The notes under the pieces were generated by a model. It did not search any database. It saw only the letters and a list, made by a program, of their open reading frames with translations, and was not told where the DNA came from. A program made the translations under genes and the position numbers. DNA of 64,000 nt from Gonium pectorale (lineage: Eukaryota; Chlorophyta; Chlorophyceae; Chlamydomonadales; Volvocaceae). Where the stretch lies: contig LSYV01000018.1 in the NCBI GenBank assembly GCA_001584585.1, positions 947,137-1,011,136 of the forward strand. The letters are read 5' to 3'. Of the stretch, positions 1 through 11,074 are shown piece by piece. The number at the start of each line of letters is the position of its first letter. Position 1 is the stretch's first letter.

Positions 1-649
1 TGCTGATATGGCGCCAGCATGTGGTGTGATCGCCATCTTCAACGGCCATAACATCGTGCGAGAACCGTAGTGCGTGGTGGACGCCTTGCATGCCGGTTCC
101 ATCCATGGCCGGGAAGGGCAGTCCCCCCTCCCCTTGCGCGGTAGTGGCACGTCCCTATTCCCTCTCCTGTGCTCTCAGCGTGGTCCCTTACTGGCAAGGA
201 TTTGTTTCATGCCGGATCTCGGCCCTCACCCTCCCTATGTTACCTTACCTTGCTATATTACCATCTGTGCTCGCTAGCGCTTTCTGCCACTTACGTCTGC
301 TAAGAGAGTGCCGTTCACGACATCATTGCACAGGCGGGACCAAGCGGGACACCAGAGCGAATGGTTTTCATCCTGCACATAATTGGGCCTATTACCGGAG
401 CTGCTGAGACTTCCAAATTGCTTAGCATGCGAGCGCAGCCACTATGAGATCGGTGAATACATCCAGAGGGTAACAAAAGATAGGTCACGGGGTCAGGCGG
501 CCATCCGGCAATTTTGTTATGTGGTGGTGTGTATATCAGGTACCTGGCATCTGAGGCATCGTGGCCCGCCTCCGCGCACCGCCCATCTTTGCTGCCACCT
601 CCAAGAGGGTGTCAACCGATACCAGATTCCCGTTTTGGTTGGTCACGGG

Positions 650-830
650 GATTCCAGATGCCGAGTTTTGGCTCAAAACAGATGCCAGATGCGCGGGGGC
701 GGGGATTGCCCTGGACGCGCAGCTGAGATACCGGGGGCCGCGGATTCCTGGGTTGCGGGATGCCAGATGCGCCCTTCCCCAGATGCCAGATGCGCCTGTC
801 CAGGGATGACAGATGCCAACTGCAAGGTGC
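650..830. repeat. Cluster of short degenerate repeats (core GATGCCAGATGCGC)
   Basis: The core GATGCCAGATGCGC or close variants recurs near 683, 758 and 783, with partial copies near 655 and 808. Spacing is irregular, so this is an interspersed short repeat rather than a clean tandem array. No function can be assigned. Confidence 0.5.
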
Positions 831-1171
831 CAGACCGTGCTGATCGTGTGCTAGCGTTGTGTCTGGCTGAATTGCATTGTATACTCCTGAATGTTCTACA
901 ACGGCAACCGCTGGGACTCCACGTCACCCCGAGGAGGTGGCATTGCAACTCGCCGCGGTGCACCAACAGGCATATACGGCTCGACTTTGACCCGTACACC
1001 TTCACCGTACCGTACAATTACACTGCGCCGTACAATTACCGTACGTATGTAAATGGTAACTATAAAAGAATGAGTTGCATACAGCTGTGCCATATGTCCG
1101 CCATATCTGCTCATTTAAAGAATCAACTGCACATCACTGCGTGGCCAAAGCTGCCAAAGCGTCACACGCGG

Positions 1172-1651
1172 TCAGGCGCGGTCTCCAGCTTCGCCAGACA
1201 CTGCCCCAACTGCAGGAGCACCTGCCAGTGCCCAGGCATTGAAGCCCGAGATGCTCCCTACGCGAGAAAAGATTTTGGCAATACGTGCGGCGTTTAAGCC
1301 CAGGTAAACCACTAAACTGCCGTGTGGATTTTGCTCCGGTGCACCCCTCCGCGCCGCGCCCTCAGTGGCCTTAGACCGCTCCGCGTCTGGGGATACAAAC
1401 GCGAGGCGCTCCCAAACGAAGCACAAAGGCCAGTGGTACACGGGCCGGAACCAGCTGTACCCCACGCCAGCTTTGAGCAGCAGCACAGCCTGTTGCACCC
1501 GACCCGCTTGGTACTCCTCCAGACAGCGCCGCAAGAACAGTCCTTGCAAGCTCTCACCCCCGCGGACGCCAAACAGCGGGTTGACAAAAACATTCCACCT
1601 CCATTCATCCACCCAACATACCCTGGTTCGTTCACCCCCTTTCAACCACAA
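1172..1651 (-). mobile_element. Retroelement remnant: Dam-like DNA N6-adenine methyltransferase ORF
   Basis: An uninterrupted minus-strand frame of about 159 codons resembles the phage-type DNA N6-adenine methyltransferase domain. Visible landmarks are WRWNVFVNPLFGVRGGESLQ (catalytic-motif region), then FLRRCLEEYQAGRVQQAVLL, then a Trp-Phe-Arg-Pro segment, and near the end NPHGSLVVYLGL followed by ISGFNAWA. Such domains are known as the methyltransferase part of DIRS-type tyrosine-recombinase retrotransposons, which occur in volvocine algae; assignment to that group here is inference. The canonical NPP[FY] motif reads NPLF, so the enzyme may be inactive. No reverse transcriptase or recombinase is visible beside it, so this is a fragment. 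Alternatively it could be a domesticated gene piece. Confidence 0.55.
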
Positions 1652-2132
1652 TCATTTGACAATGGAAAGACAACTCGTAATCGGTTACAAATGCAAGGAT
1701 CTGCCGGGGATGTTGTGGGAGACAGTGGGAGACAGTGTGCGGTGTGAGTCTGGGCCATCCATATTGCCCCAATCGCAAGCATCCCAACTGGCTGACTTCT
1801 TGCGCCTACATGGTACCTCTAACCTGTTCATCCAACAATACCGTAACCGTAATCAACAGTTGCATCTGAAATCCGTTGGTACGTTCCTGTCCACAATGTG
1901 CCGTCGACCATGCATCGGCCCACGGGTCGCAAGCAACACCGCACCTCTCAGCGAGTACCCATATATATAGGCTAAATTAGCGTGTAAAGGTGTTACTACT
2001 ACCGAGTTTGGCATTGCCGATCGACGTTTCGACCCAAGGTTTGAGATCAATGTGACGAAACGGGTCGCTTTGACAGAGTGTTCGAACCTTCATTGCTTGT
2101 CCTAATACTAAATTGTACATACTATTACCAAA

Positions 2133-5100
2133 ATGCTAACCACTCACACTGGCAGGCTCTCGGGGGCGCGCGTATCGCGCCAGTCTCGGGCCACTCGCCT
2201 GGTCGTCAGGGCTCAGGCCGCAGCCAAGGAGCTTCCTCGGTGGCCTCTCATTTTCAAGGCCCTTACCGATGCTAAGATCGCCACGATTTCTCCTCAGGAG
2301 GCAGCATCTCGAGTGGCGAGCGGTGCGGACGTTGCGGTTGCGTAGACGAAGCATTGCTATGCAGTGGTTACTTCCGTCATCCCTAAAATCCGTGAACTCT
2401 CGCAACACGGTGCTGGTCATTTTGCTTGCACCCGCCTTGCTTCCATGCCTGCGCTGATGACACAGGAGTATGCTAGGTCATACATCAGGTTGTCGGCCCA
2501 TAAGGGAACACGAAGCCCTGGTTGCCCGCTGCAACATCCACATCAGTGCATTGCCATCGGCAGCCCACGTTTGCCATATGCCTCATATGCAGGGGAGTGG
2601 ATTCTTATGGACGTGCGCCTGAAGGAGCAGTATGAGAACAGTCATCCCGAAGGGTCTGTGTCGGTACCCATGTATGAGGTAGGCCTCGAGAGCGGCGGGC
2701 GGGGGGGGGGGGTGGGCGCGGCCGACCCCGTGGCCAGGGGCCCGCGCAGCCCTTTGTTGGCTGGCTCACAGGCGCGCGATGCAGTGCAGACGGCGGGGAG
2801 CGCACATGGCGCAGTTCAGACGCGTTAGGACTCACAACCCTCGCTTGTACCGCCCGACTCTCCCAAAGGGCCGCCCTTCGTGCTGCACGCTTCCTCTCGT
2901 CTATTAGACCGGCGGGCTGCATCCGACAGACAGCCCCGAGCTTTTTGAAAGCCCTGTGGGCCCCGCCCCCGGGCAACGCCTCAATTCCTAGGACCCGGGC
3001 CCCGGAACGCGAAAGCGGCTCCCCATCCCCAGCTCGTCTCCTTACCCCCCTCTAGGTTCGTAGCCAGTCGGATTTGCGCACGCACAGCATGCACTCCTTT
3101 CACACCCGGCCCCGGCTCCACCTCTGTCGAGCGATCTCCGCCCACCTTGCACATCCCACCCTGCAGACCATCGACATGAGCAAGGCCGACCTCCGCAAGA
3201 TGCTGAAGGCCTTCATGTACAAGTAAGGGAGGCGTCCAGGGATCCGGGTGGGCGAGGGAGCCGACGGCCGGGCGGGCAGGGCGGGGTGCGTAGTTGGACA
3301 GGTGGCAGGAAGCTTGGTGGCGTATGCCTTCCCAAGACGCCCGTAGCACTGAAAGAGCGGTTGGTTGGGGCGAAGACAGGAGGAACGAAGACACTCCGAG
3401 TCGAAGTGCCACCAGTGGGCAGCTGGCCCCGGTGACGTGGGTTAGGGAGGTGTGACCGGGCCGGTGGGGACAGGTGAGGCGGGGCGCCGAGGCAGGCTAT
3501 ACGTGCATTACAGGCCATGCCTCTGACCAGGGCGCTTTCCTCGCCCACGGCAGGTTTGACCGGGCTGACGGAAACCTTGCAGGGCTTACTGGCGCTCACA
3601 GCCCGTTCCCACCACTGCAGTGGCGCCGATCCTGCAGAAACTGCTCACAACATCATAGTCTTCTGCCCCAGAGCTTCCCAAGGGAACATGTTCTCTCCTC
3701 CAACTCTTTGTTCCTCCTTTCCCCTCGGCAGGTCCTCCCAACCCCCTCTCTTCCCCGGGCTGTGGCGAGCGTATCGCCCTCAACCTGGAAGTGATACGCA
3801 AAACAAACAAACCCGGCTCCCCGTCGGGTCTTGAAGGTCGTCAGCGCTGTTTGATTGCTGACCCCGCCTTCCCATGATCCGCATGTTTGGGTCTTAACGG
3901 CTCGGTCCCAACGCCCATCCGCCCACCACAAAGCCCCACAGAGCGGCTGGGCTTGTGTGTGCTCCATGCCTGCTCCTGTGGGCCCTCTTGCCCGCCAGGT
4001 GCACCCTACGACCCTCCCCCGGCCCACCCCGCCCCATCCCGTACTCCCTCTGCACCGACCAAGAACGGCCCCCGGGCTCGGACAGGGCTGCGTTGGCGCA
4101 ACGAGCGAGGCATGTGCCGCGAGCTTACCCAGTGGCAGCGCTCTGCAACCCCTTGCACCGCCCCGTTCCACCCACCTGCCTGCACCCCCGCCCCGCAGGT
4201 CCAATGGCGTCAACCCGGTGGACCCCAACCCCGCCTTTGCGGAGCAGCTCCAGGCGGCCATCGCGGCCAAGGGCGGCAAGGTGGCGGGCGTGATCACCTG
4301 CTGCGAGGCGGGCGGCACGCTCAAGCCCAGCACCAACTTCCCCGAGGGCAAGCCCAGCCGCTCGCTGCAGGCGGCGTACCGCGTGGTGTCGGAGGGGCTG
4401 GCGCCCCAGGTGGCGCACCTGGGTAAGGCCGAGGCGGGGGAGCGGGGGGAGGCGGGAGAGGGGGGGAGTGTAGGGGATGATGACGAGCGCAGGACGTCAG
4501 ATTTAACGTAGAGGGGCGGGGGGGCAGGGAGGGGGATGGCAGGGTGATGCAGGAGGGGGGAGGCGGGCGGGCAAGATGCGGCGAAGGGAAGGCAGGGAGG
4601 GGGAGGCAGGGGGAAGTGCGGTATGTGAACCGGCGGGAGAATTAGAGTACTCAAATAGAGAAGTCCGCAGGTCATCCCGAATCGTCCCGAATCGTCGAAG
4701 GCCGAGTGACTAAATTATTTCCAGCTTCCCCAACGTCTCGTCGCAATCGACGCCCCAGAACCAGCGAAGAGGCCCCCTAGAACACCCCAAACCCAGCGGC
4801 CGGGAACCAAGAATCCCAGGGTCCATCCCGCCCAGCGCCCCTCCCAACCCGTCGATGCCGTTCCAAGCCGGCGGGGAAAGGGGCATGCAGGGGTGGGAGT
4901 GTTCGGGGAGGGTGCGTGTTGGATGGGGGGGTCCGGCGGGGATCAAGGCGGCAGGGGCGAGGGCAGTTCTTCACTGCCCGTTCAGTTGACCGCTTGTATG
5001 TCGGCTATGTGCCGTGCCCATGCATATAAGAAGTGCCTGCCGCACCGTCTTTCGACGGTCTGCCTCTTGGCTCCCCCCCCCAACAGAGCGCTTTCCCTTT

Positions 5101-5961
5101 TTGGACCTCCCAACGCCCGCGCCCCGCCCTTGGCACGACACCCGCATTCCTGCTCGCAGAGCGCGGCGTGTTCGGCTGGTACCAGGCGGACCTGCCCATG
5201 GTGGGAGACTACAAGCCCGACATCGGCCGCACGCCCATGGTGAGGCCGGGGGGCAGGCCAGGCGGGAGGCACGCGGGGCAGGAGACGGGCAGGGCAGATG
5301 CCCGTCGTCCCAGCTAGAGCTGCCGGCTGTGATGCGAGGCGGGCGGGCGGGCACGGGGTGGGGCTCGGCGCGCAGACCCGCACATGATGCCCCCCTTGTC
5401 TAGTGGCAGCTATGGGCCGCCGGCCTAGCTTCACCCCCGCATTCCCCGTATCCGCGCTGACCAGCTGCACCTGCGAGGGCGCAAGAGTCCAGCCAAGCGC
5501 ACTCAGGTTATTCCAAGCACCTTCCGTCCTCCGCCCTCCCGACCTCTCGATCTCAGGCCGCTGCGGAGCCGACGCTGCAGCGCCTCAACCAGGAGCGCGG
5601 CTACGAGATGCGGCCCGAGGTGCGCCCAGGACGGGCCGGTCAAGGGGTTGTGCGAGAGCTTGAGCTGCCTCGGTGGGGATGGAAGGGGGGCTCCGTGGGC
5701 CGGCCACACAATTCATTTCCTTCGGCGACTCGGGACGATCCATAGCCGCGCAAACCCTGTTGGGTGCCCTAGCACCACCCCCTCCGGAAGGCTGTGCCAA
5801 GAATTGCCCAGGACGGTGGGTTGCCTCGGTCCCTACTCCTCCCTTCGGTTCGCATCTCCTCTTCCCCTCGAGTCCCGTCCACTTCAAGTCCCCATGGGCG
5901 GTTTTATCCACTGACCCTACAGGATAAGCCGGTGGAGGCGGCCAAGAAGTGGCCATGGTAA
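2133..5961 (+). CDS. Rhodanese-like sulfurtransferase, chloroplast-targeted (STR14-like)
   Basis: Seven exons were joined: about 2133-2335, about 2598-2678, 3167-3222, 4199-4422, 5160-5239, 5557-5619 and 5923-5961 (stop TAA). The first exon begins MLTTHTGRLSGARVSRQSR and is rich in Ser/Arg/Thr, as expected of a chloroplast transit peptide. The rhodanese fold follows: WILMDVRLKEQYENSH (first half-site), then GVITCCEAGGTLKPSTNFPE and GKPSRSLQAAYRVVSEG, then an FGWYQADLP segment. Plant chloroplast STR14/STR10 proteins have the same long loop with GGTL-P and SRSL-AAY. The family moves sulfane sulfur or acts as a thylakoid scaffold; the substrate is unknown. The cysteine pair in ITCCE is the likely active-site position but sits in an enlarged loop. 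The end of exon 1 is uncertain: GTTGCG is a weak donor and two phase-0 choices exist. The other junctions restore frame cleanly. Confidence 0.85.
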
Positions 5962-7448
5962 ACCGACGGTGGTTGCCGTGCTCTGATCCATGGGTCAACG
6001 ACCGTTGACTGTGTGTATAGGCACCGCTGTCCCAGAGCACGATTCTTTGCTGGCGGGCGGCGTGCACAGCACAAGCGGCCGTGGCCTGGCGTGCAGTGCA
6101 CAGGCGTTACTCGGGGGAATGGTGACTTTGAACCGAATCTATTCTGTAGATCTGCATAGGGCACGCACGGTCGCACTGTTGGGTTGGTGTGTGGCTTGGT
6201 TTATGGCTTGGGAGACGCGGCCTGGGGTCTTCGCCTTTCCCTGTCCTTCGCCGATCCTCGTGTTGTGAGCAGTGGGCACTGTCGAGCATGGCATGAGAAC
6301 ATGCGCTATCACCGAGAGCCGAGAGCCCGGGCTTGAGGAAGTTTTGTCAAAGCGTACGTTGTGCGGAGAGCATGTTGAGGACACTCGAGAGGCACCGGAG
6401 GGTTCCTGACTTCGTGTCGTGGATTGCCTTGGCCGCGCACGGTACCGCACGGCTGGCCATCTGGCATGGCATGGCAACTTGGCAAGGCCTGCCCACGGAA
6501 ATGGGGACTGTAACGTCTGGCCCATAACAGCCCAACTGACGCTGATCACATCCAAAGATTGGCGGAGCCCCGCGCAGTTGTCGCACCATGTTATGGTCGG
6601 GGAACACGACCCATCATCTAGGCGACTTGCCCTAACGCCGGGCGCTGTGCAGCCGCGAGTTCTAGAGTGCAAGTACATTGGGAAAAGCCGCCACGGCTCC
6701 GGCAGTAAGGCGGACATGCGCAGCCACCCAGCCGAGGGCCATACTATTGAAGACGTCCCAAGCGTCCCCACACAACCTTCCCAATCCACACATCACACGA
6801 AGAACGCCTGCCAGTCTGCTGAATGGCGCCATAACCCACAATCGCCGTACATGTTATGCACGTTGTGCCGTACTGTTGCGTAGCGATTCCGTCGGCATCG
6901 CTGTCGGTGATGCTCTGTCATCCAAGCAAAAAACACAGCGGTTAAGTATGAATAGAAGACGATATCACAGTGCAGTCAATACAACATACACAACATCTGC
7001 TGCCTGCCACCCTGCTATCTGCCACCTACGCCCATGAGGCCTACTTACCTCTGTTGTAGCGCTCAAGTGCCATGGGCTTTGCATCCTGCACCAACACTCC
7101 ACTGCCTACGTGCGAATGCAATCAACCGGGCGCGTCCGTCGATGCCGTGCACACGGTACGAGCACCACCGGTCGCGACTTGCGAGGCCGCCAACCCATGA
7201 AGCCAGTCGAGCTGCTGGCAACGCCGCAGCCCGCAGCCCGTGTATGGTACAATCCAAAGGGGCCCGCCCGCCCCCAAGCACAAGACCCGGCGTCGCGGCA
7301 TCCGGCAGATGGCGCCCCTCCTGCCCCACCCCTCCCGCGGCTCCCGGATCAGCCTGAAGCCACTGTTTCGCTCCTTCCTCCACCACCTGTCCCCCAGATC
7401 GGCCGGCCGCTCCGGCGCGCCGGCAGCTCAGGCATGAGTGCAGAGTCC
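5962..7448. other. Convergent intergenic region
   Basis: This lies between the stop codons of the rhodanese gene (+) and the ankyrin gene (-), so it should hold both 3' untranslated regions. A TGTAA motif at 6509-6513 fits the plus-strand gene. Reading frames here, such as minus 6139-6789, show no domain and no codon pattern like that of the neighbouring exons. No RNA gene was recognised. Confidence 0.5.
6509..6513 (+). terminator. Candidate polyadenylation signal TGTAA (rhodanese gene)
   Basis: TGTAA is the usual polyadenylation motif of volvocine algae. This copy lies about 550 bases after the stop at 5961. The motif is short, so chance occurrence is possible. Confidence 0.35.
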
Positions 7449-10400
7449 TCATACGGCCCACGCCGCTGCCGCTTGCTCCTCGCTGATCGCGTCGTCGGGC
7501 AGCAGCAGTTGCTTCCGAGCCATGGACGCCAGCGCCTGCGTTGGAACAAAGCAAGCCAGGAATCCAGGCTGAAGGGCCGAGTACGACTGCCGCGGTGTAC
7601 AGTGCGAGGAGGCAAGTGCGTGTCAATGCCTCGATAGGGACCACCGACACTGGAGAACGCTCCCGGGCAAAGGCCCCTTCCTGACGTACGCGTACCTCCA
7701 TACGTGCTGCAGCAACCGTTTCCCTGGAACACTTGTCCCCCGTCCCCACCCCGCCCTTTCTGCTGTCCAGAACGGGTGATGCGGGCACCAGAGCAACGCT
7801 CTGCATGCATAAATGAAACCGCACTCTACCGCCACGCGCCTCCTTTCCGCAATGGAAAAGCCCCGGCCCTACCCCCGCAAGTCCCGCGCGCCCCATTGCG
7901 ACTTGGCGTCACATGTAGTGACCCGTTTCCCATCTTCGCCCGCCCACCTCCCTTCGCTCGCCCCCGTCCAGCCCCGCCCATGCCCCGCTCGCGCCCCATC
8001 CCCGCCCCCGCCCCACCTCTGCCGTGTCCCTTTTCTGCGCCTCGTAGGCCAGACGGCGCGGCACACGACCATGGCTGTCCGCTGCCAGCAGATTGGCGCC
8101 CGCTGCCACCAGGTGCCGGCACATGGGCGTGTCGCCCAGCTCAGCGGCCACACCCAGTGGCGTGCGGCCCCTGTGGGAGGGAGGCGGTGGGACAGGGGGC
8201 AGCGGAAGGGCTGCAGCTGTAGCAGAGTATGCGATGGCGGGTGGCGCTCGCCCGCGCCAAGGCGCCCCGATTGAGATGCGGTTGGCCATCCGTGAGGCCT
8301 TCTCCAGGGCCTTTGCGCCATGCTCCTGGGCTCCCCAGCTAGCGCGGTGGTACCCTAGGCCCGCGGTAGCCCCTGTGCCCCTGGGGCCTTGCCTGCTGTC
8401 CCGCGGCTCGATGCGGGCCCCGTGCCGCAACAGCGCGTCCACGGCCTCACAGCTGCCGCTGCGGACCGCCGCGAAGACCGGGTTCGTGGAGCCGTCCGCG
8501 ACGATCTCAAGCTCGCCTACAGAGACACGGCACGCATACAACACAACACAACACAACACGGCACTTGCATGACCGCAACAGTACATTGTTGCCATGCAGC
8601 CGGGTTGGATGGCCACTCGCATTTTGCGGCTCTCTTTCCCATGGTACCATGACGGACGGGATCCACTGAGCTGGGGGCAGCTTGCCCCACAGCCTTGTAC
8701 GCACGAGCTCCCTTAAAGGCTCCCGCACAGGCTTCGGCTACCGTCCATCCGGCCCGAGCGGGCCTCCTGACCAACGCACGACATGTCCCTGCAAGCGCGA
8801 CGTGTGTCAAGCACGGACCGTCCCGCTGGCAGCCCTCACCAATGCCAGCCGTGAGCATCCAGTCCACCACGCCTGCGTGCCCTGCGCGGGCAGCTAGCCG
8901 CAGCAGCTCGAGCGAGATGGGGTCGGAGGGGGACAGCGACATTCCGCGCGAGGACAGCAGCTGGGGGCCACAAGATGGGAAGAGGCGGGATGGTGCGCCA
9001 GGAGGGGTCTGGTATAAGGAGCTCGGCTTTTCCTTTGCAGTGACCGGAAATAAATATCGGGCTGGCGCAGCCATGTGCAACCACGTTTGCCGAGTACACC
9101 CCTGCCGGACTATCAAATAGCAGAGCGATGGGCATGGGTACGACACGGGTACGACACGGGCTCGCAAGGTCCAGGGCCCAGCACAACGTAGCTGACAGAT
9201 CGTACCTCGAGTACCTCCGCCGCGCCGCCCAGGCAGGCGTGGTGCAGCGGCCCCCGCCCCGCCGCGTCGGCTACCGTCAGATCGGGCTGCGGATCCAGGG
9301 ATAGCAGCAGCTGCACGGCTTGTACGGCACCGGCGGCTGCAGCGTGCATGAGCGCCGTGCGGCCAGCGCCGTCCTGCCGAGCTGGCGAGGCGTCGTGGCT
9401 TTGGAGCAGATACGTCATTACACCTGGGTGGTCCTGCGGTGGCGTTGCGAGCGGCTAAGTGCCGATGCATATCGGTTACGGCGGGTAGGCCGACGCCCCG
9501 CACCACCACGCTCAACGATCGACACTGGCCGTCCTCACATTTGCGGCCGCCAGCATAAGGCAGTCCTTTCCCTCACGGTCCAGCGCCCTCACGTCCGCGC
9601 CCGCGGCCGCCAGCGCCGCCAACGTGTCTATGTGGCCGCCCTTGGCCGCCGCGTGCACCGCCGTCTCGCGGGCGTCGCGTGTGGCCGCCGCCAGCATAAA
9701 CGCGCGGCCCGCGTTGCCGCCCTGCTTGCTGCCCAGCAGCTGCTGGCAGACCTGGCGAGGCCGGCGCAGGAAGGGGCCCCGCGGCAGAGGGGCAGGGGGG
9801 CAGGGGCTGCGCACGGTTTATGAGCATACCAGGAGCGGTGACAGCCGCGGCCAACCCCTCCACCTCCACCACCACCACCGGGCGATCGGCGTGAAGGGCA
9901 TCTTGCCCCAGGCGGTCGGCGACACCCTGGAGCAAGTGTGCGGCATGCCCGTGACCCACAAGCTACCAATTTGGGCAGCGCGCAGCTGTCGTGCCCGAGT
10001 GATGCCCCCCTCCGATCCCGTGCAGAGCCTGGGGCACAGCGGCCCACCCCCACCTCTGTGTGGCCACGGTACGCGGCGGCGATGAGCGGTGTGGCGCCCA
10101 CACGGTCGGCCGCCGTCACGTCGCAGCCCTCAGCCAGCAGGAGAAACACAATCGGCGAATCTACCGTACATGCCATAAACACCGCGGGCGGCGCAGCGTG
10201 TGCGTTGCAGGACCGGGCGAAAAGGGGCGCGGGAGTTGAAGGTGGGCGCGGCACCAGCGTAGTGCAGTGCAGTGTAAGTGTGGCATTGAGTTGCAGCGCT
10301 GCGTGGGGCTTCAATGCTCTCCGTACACCAGTTGCCGACGTGCCATGATGCCCTGTCCCCGAACACCCGGACCTTACCTCCGACGGCCGCTGCGAGCCCT

Positions 10401-10884
10401 AATGGTGTTGCGCCCCAACTCGTGCGCTTCTCTAGAAGAAGTGGGCAGCGCTTCAGCAGGGACCTCACAACCTCCACCTCGCGCTGCGCGTGGAGTGAGG
10501 TTGAGGAGGGTCAAGGGTGCTCGCTGATGGAGTTCATATACAACTCGACGCGAGTGGTTCCCATCCCATCCCTTCCGGGTCCATCAGCACACCCCACATG
10601 TGCACATTCCACAACGCAGAACGGAAACGAGCTTGCTGGGTCGATGCGTAGAACCGCCGCACCTTTACAACTGCTGCAAAGAACTGCTTCTTTAATTGCC
10701 GAGCCTCAAGCCGAATTGCCTCCTGCAGCTCCACCTCCCTCGCGCGCTTCGCTTCATCCGTGCTCGCTCGGAACGACTTCGTCCTGCTGTCTGGATGTGC
10801 ATGCCATTTCGAGGGCTCTGGCCATTTTGCGTTTGTCGCATAGAAAGCATCAGGCCAGTTCCTGCCAACGACGTAGTAGGGCAT
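7449..10884 (-). CDS. Ankyrin-repeat protein
   Basis: About ten exons on the minus strand read from ATG at 10884 to TGA at 7449-7451. Firm exons are 10663-10884, 10378-10483, 10064-10160, 8017-8170 and 7449-7586. A basic, helical N-terminus (REVELQEAIRLEARQLKKQF) precedes repeated ankyrin units: GATPLGLAAAVG, GATPLIAAAYRGHTEV, ARETAVHAAAKGGHIDTLAA, GRTALMHAAAAGAVQAVQLL, GRGPLHHACLGGAAEVLE, LELLRLAARAGHAGVVDWML, PVFAAVRSGSCEAVDALLRH and GRTPLGVAAELGDTPMCRHL. The last exon gives an Ala/Glu-rich tail ending AAAAWAV. Ankyrin repeats bind other proteins; no catalytic domain is seen, so partner and location are unknown. One intron appears to use a GC donor (CAG|GCAAGG near 8400), which joins the frame into the repeat start DSRGRTPLG. 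It is divergent from COQ6, only 190 bases from its start. Confidence 0.82.
8537..8560. repeat. (ACAAC)n microsatellite
   Basis: About four to five copies of ACAAC/ACACA lie inside an intron of the ankyrin-repeat gene, close to an acceptor site. It is a simple repeat with no inferred function. Confidence 0.7.
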
Positions 10885-11074
10885 TTACTGTATATTCAAG
10901 GCAGTAAGATGCAAACTATACAGAAGGTCCTAACCTGGGAACGCTCCTTGATTTTTGCGCAAGCCGCTACTAGTGGTAACTGCCGCATCGAAACCATCTC
11001 CGTCCGGCACAACGTTGCTGCGTCTTGGTCAAGGGTCCTCAGTGCCTATTGAACTGGCTAGGACCTAGTTAAAT
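10885..11074. promoter_or_regulatory. Shared divergent promoter, ankyrin gene / COQ6
   Basis: Only 190 bases separate the two start codons, which point away from each other, so both 5' untranslated regions and core promoters must lie here. It is notably more AT-rich than the flanking exons. No clear TATA box or known element was identified. Confidence 0.45.

Larger units (their letters stand above)
1..2132. other. Left-edge region without a host gene
   Basis: No host-type multi-exon gene could be built here. The long plus-strand reading frame at 383-1297 has no recognisable domain, is rich in Cys/Arg/His as expected from out-of-frame GC-rich DNA, and overlaps the better-supported minus-strand methyltransferase ORF at 1172-1651. 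Short degenerate repeats lie around 650-830. A 12-base unit CCGTACAATTAC occurs twice near 1007-1042. The rest looks like retroelement debris plus the upstream region of the rhodanese gene that starts at 2133. Confidence 0.5.

Noticed and set aside
383..1297. Plus-strand open frame of about 304 codons near the left edge
   Set aside because: Composition is Cys/Arg/His-rich without domains, it crosses short DNA repeats, and it overlaps the minus-strand methyltransferase frame that carries real family landmarks.
3653..4675. Minus-strand frame of 340 codons
   Set aside because: It is antisense to rhodanese exon 4 and its introns; Pro/Gly/Arg-rich shadow with no motif.
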